Origin: Pseudarthrobacter sp. PS3-L1
GTDB taxonomy: Bacteria > Actinomycetota > Actinomycetes > Actinomycetales > Micrococcaceae
Length of the DNA: 64,000 nucleotides
Assembly (NCBI RefSeq): GCF_030063285.1
Contig: NZ_JASISU010000004.1
Span: 186,001 to 250,000 of the forward strand
Reading direction: 5' to 3'
The position numbers and the translations under genes are program-made. Below are positions 62,371 to 64,000 of the stretch, piece after piece; position 1 is the first letter of the stretch; each line of letters starts with the position of its first letter. The notes under the pieces were generated by a model. It saw nothing but the letters and a program-made list of their open reading frames with translations, was not told the DNA's origin and made no database searches.

Positions 62371-62469
62371 CACGGCAGGGGCAGGCCGGCGCAGCGCATC
62401 GCCACGGTGTGATGTGCCCGATGTGTGGGCGTTTACGATTCCGGTCCGTCCTAAGTGTCCTAGCTGGGA

Positions 62470-62475
62470 TAACCT
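62470..62475 (+). promoter_or_regulatory. guaB3 -10 box, leaderless arrangement
   Basis: TAACCT lies 6 nt before the GTG at 62482, and no Shine-Dalgarno is present. Confidence 0.5.
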
Positions 62476-62481
62476 AGAGCG

Positions 62482-63618
62482 GTGACTTACGAGATTGAGA
62501 TTGGCCAAGCCAAGCGCGGACGCCGTGCGTACTCCCTGGATGACATTGCGATCATCCCCAACCGCCGCACGCGCGACCCCCGGGACGTCTCAGTCTCGTG
62601 GCAGATCGACGCCTACCGCTTTGACATGCCGGTGATTGCGGCTCCCATGGACTCTGCAATGTCACCCGCGTCCGCTATTGCGCTGGGCAATCTTGGCGGA
62701 CTGGGAGTCCTAGATCTTGAAGGGCTCTGGACCCGCTACGAGGACCCCCAGTCAGTTCTTGACGAGATCGCCGCACTGCGCGACGAGACCAACAGTCCCG
62801 CAGTTACCGGACGCATGCAGGAGCTGTACCGGGCTCCGATCCAGCCGGAGCTCATCACGTCCCGGCTGGCGGAAATCCGTGCAGCCGGTGTCACGGTTGC
62901 CGGTTCCCTGACCCCGCAGCGCACCCAGGAGCATTACCGTACCGTCCTGGCGGCTGGTGTCGACATCTTCGTGATCCGCGGCACAACCGTCTCTGCGGAG
63001 CATGTCTCGAAGGACCACGAGCCACTGAACCTGAAGCAGTTCATCTACGAACTCGATGTCCCAGTCATTGTTGGTGGAGCAGCCGGTTACACCCCGGCAC
63101 TGCACCTGATGCGAACTGGCGCTGCTGGCGTGCTGGTGGGCTTCGGTGGGGGAGCCACAAGCACCACGCGCCGGGCGCTGGGCATCCATGCGCCCATGGC
63201 CACAGCCATCTCCGATGTCGCGGCGGCGCGTAGGGACTACATGGACGAGTCAGGTGGCCGGTACGTGCACGTGATTGCCGACGGCGGTATGGGCTCCTCG
63301 GGCGACATCGTCAAGGCCATCGCCATGGGTGCCGACGCAGTGATGCTTGGCAGTGCCCTGGCGCGTGCGGATGAGGCTCCGGGCAAGGGCTGGCACTGGG
63401 GCCAGGAAGCACACCACCTTGAGATTCCCCGCGGGGATCGCGTGAATGTCGGGACAGTGGGTCCCCTCGAGGAGGTTCTTTTCGGTCCAGGGCAGCACAC
63501 CAATGGAACCTCCAACCTCATCGGCGCGCTGCGTCGTTCCATGGCGACCACTGGCTATTCGGACCTCAAGGAGTTCCAGCGCGTCGATGTGGTGGTGTCC
63601 CCGTACGGGGGAATCTAG
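62482..63618 (+). CDS. guaB3: GuaB3-type IMP dehydrogenase-related protein
   Basis: A 378-residue IMPDH-fold protein typical of actinobacteria, without CBS domains. The N-terminal part (RAYSLDDIAIIPNRRTRDP) and DGGMGSSGDIVKAIAMGADAV follow the IMPDH barrel. At the catalytic loop the sequence is GGGATSTTR where GuaB has GPGSICTTR, so the catalytic Cys is Ser. It may therefore be inactive as an IMP dehydrogenase or have another role. The start is leaderless-type. Confidence 0.88.
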   Translation: MTYEIEIGQAKRGRRAYSLDDIAIIPNRRTRDPRDVSVSWQIDAYRFDMPVIAAPMDSAMSPASAIALGNLGGLGVLDLEGLWTRYEDPQSVLDEIAALRDETNSPAVTGRMQELYRAPIQPELITSRLAEIRAAGVTVAGSLTPQRTQEHYRTVLAAGVDIFVIRGTTVSAEHVSKDHEPLNLKQFIYELDVPVIVGGAAGYTPALHLMRTGAAGVLVGFGGGATSTTRRALGIHAPMATAISDVAAARRDYMDESGGRYVHVIADGGMGSSGDIVKAIAMGADAVMLGSALARADEAPGKGWHWGQEAHHLEIPRGDRVNVGTVGPLEEVLFGPGQHTNGTSNLIGALRRSMATTGYSDLKEFQRVDVVVSPYGGI

Positions 63619-63666
63619 CCTTAATTCTTCAGTCTCCACCAAGGCTCCCCTGCCCATCCGGCCCGC

Positions 63667-63688
63667 AACAACGTAGTGTTGTTCGAAC
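63667..63688 (+). promoter_or_regulatory. Operator-like palindromes before glpD
   Basis: AACAAC-N5-GTTGTT (63667-63683) overlaps GTTCGAAC (63681-63688), about 30 nt before glpD. Two nested palindromes near the expected promoter suggest a repressor site, perhaps for a glycerol regulator. The regulator is not identified. Confidence 0.4.
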
Positions 63689-63716
63689 GGACTATCAGCA
63701 GTGATGGAGGCTTTCG

Positions 63717-64000
63717 ATGACGAGTGTTTCTTCTTTCGGTGGGGCTATGGGGCCGGAGGCCCGCGAATCCGCCCTGAAGCGTTTCAGGGATACGGCAGAG
63801 CCAGGTCAGGAACTCGATATCCTGATTGTCGGCGGCGGAATCGTTGGCATCGGCGCTGCCCTTGACGCTGTGACGCGCGGACTCAGCGTTGGCATTGTTG
63901 AGGCAAACGACTGGGCCGCAGGAACGTCGTCACGGTCATCCAAACTCATCCACGGTGGCCTGCGCTATCTGGAGATGCTGGATTTCGCGTTGGTTAAAGA
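63717..64000 (+). CDS. glpD: Glycerol-3-phosphate dehydrogenase, 3' end outside window
   Basis: FAD-dependent oxidation of glycerol-3-phosphate to dihydroxyacetone phosphate at the membrane. The visible 94 residues carry the FAD-binding VGGGIVGIGAALDA and the diagnostic GTSSRSSKLIHGGLRYLE. A GGAGG site lies 6 nt before the ATG. The gene continues past the window. A ugp-type importer occurs 45 kb upstream, so glycerol-3-phosphate use is likely. Confidence 0.92.
   Translation, partial: MTSVSSFGGAMGPEARESALKRFRDTAEPGQELDILIVGGGIVGIGAALDAVTRGLSVGIVEANDWAAGTSSRSSKLIHGGLRYLEMLDFALVK

Overview
The window is chromosomal DNA of a high-GC actinobacterium, most likely Arthrobacter sensu lato or a close relative in Micrococcaceae. 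The evidence is the actinobacterial ribosomal-protein sequences, the mycothiol enzyme MshA, actinobacterial-type Ino1, a linked glgX-treY-treZ trehalose operon, CIRCE-controlled groESL, and an rpsN-less spc operon as known in Micrococcus relatives. I see no CRISPR array, insertion sequence, prophage, rRNA or tRNA gene. The window is mostly core genome.

Layout. 1-2455: the end of a large polytopic membrane protein plus an overlapping 41-residue one-helix membrane protein. 2869-12785: the S10 and spc ribosomal operons (rpsJ to rplO), split by a terminator and a new promoter before rplN; rpsN is missing from its usual slot. 12980-15767: secY-adk-map. 15883-19268: a reverse-strand ABC importer cassette (ugpA-ugpE-ugpB type, no ATPase gene) sitting between map and infA. 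19726-25168: infA-rpmJ-rpsM-rpsK-rpoA-rplQ, truA, then rplM-rpsI; rpsD is absent. 25413-32581: glmM, a D,D-carboxypeptidase lipoprotein, coaA, glmS, acpS and nnr, so cell-wall precursor and cofactor supply. 32661-39027: glgX-treY-treZ, converting glycogen-type glucan to trehalose. 39069-44358: an aldo/keto reductase, ino1, fhs and mshA; Ino1 makes the acceptor MshA uses for mycothiol. 44538-48721: alr-tsaE-tsaB-rimI-tsaD, linking D-Ala supply and tRNA t6A synthesis. 48729-52288: a GCS2-type ligase, a stand-alone shikimate-dehydrogenase-like gene and a THUMP-like methyltransferase. 52392-54555: two CIRCE operators and groES-groEL. 54684-58798: two tandem paralogous membrane acyltransferase-SGNH proteins. 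58968-64000: guaB, an ABC exporter, guaB3 and the start of glpD.

Two initiation styles can be read from the DNA. Many genes have a purine-rich ribosome-binding site. A second set (truA, glmM, alr, the ABC exporter, guaB3, the methyltransferase, and less clearly coaA, glmS and the aldo/keto reductase) has a TAnnnT-like -10 box only 6-7 nt before the start codon and no Shine-Dalgarno, the signature of leaderless transcripts. Several ribosomal genes (infA, rpsM, rpoA, rplQ, rplM, rplN, rpsH) are preceded by long spacers with strong stem-loops. I did not find a wholly new multi-gene system; the best leads are the leaderless set, the structured leaders, the 50-bp repeat after rpsI, the tandem acyltransferases and the small ORFs.
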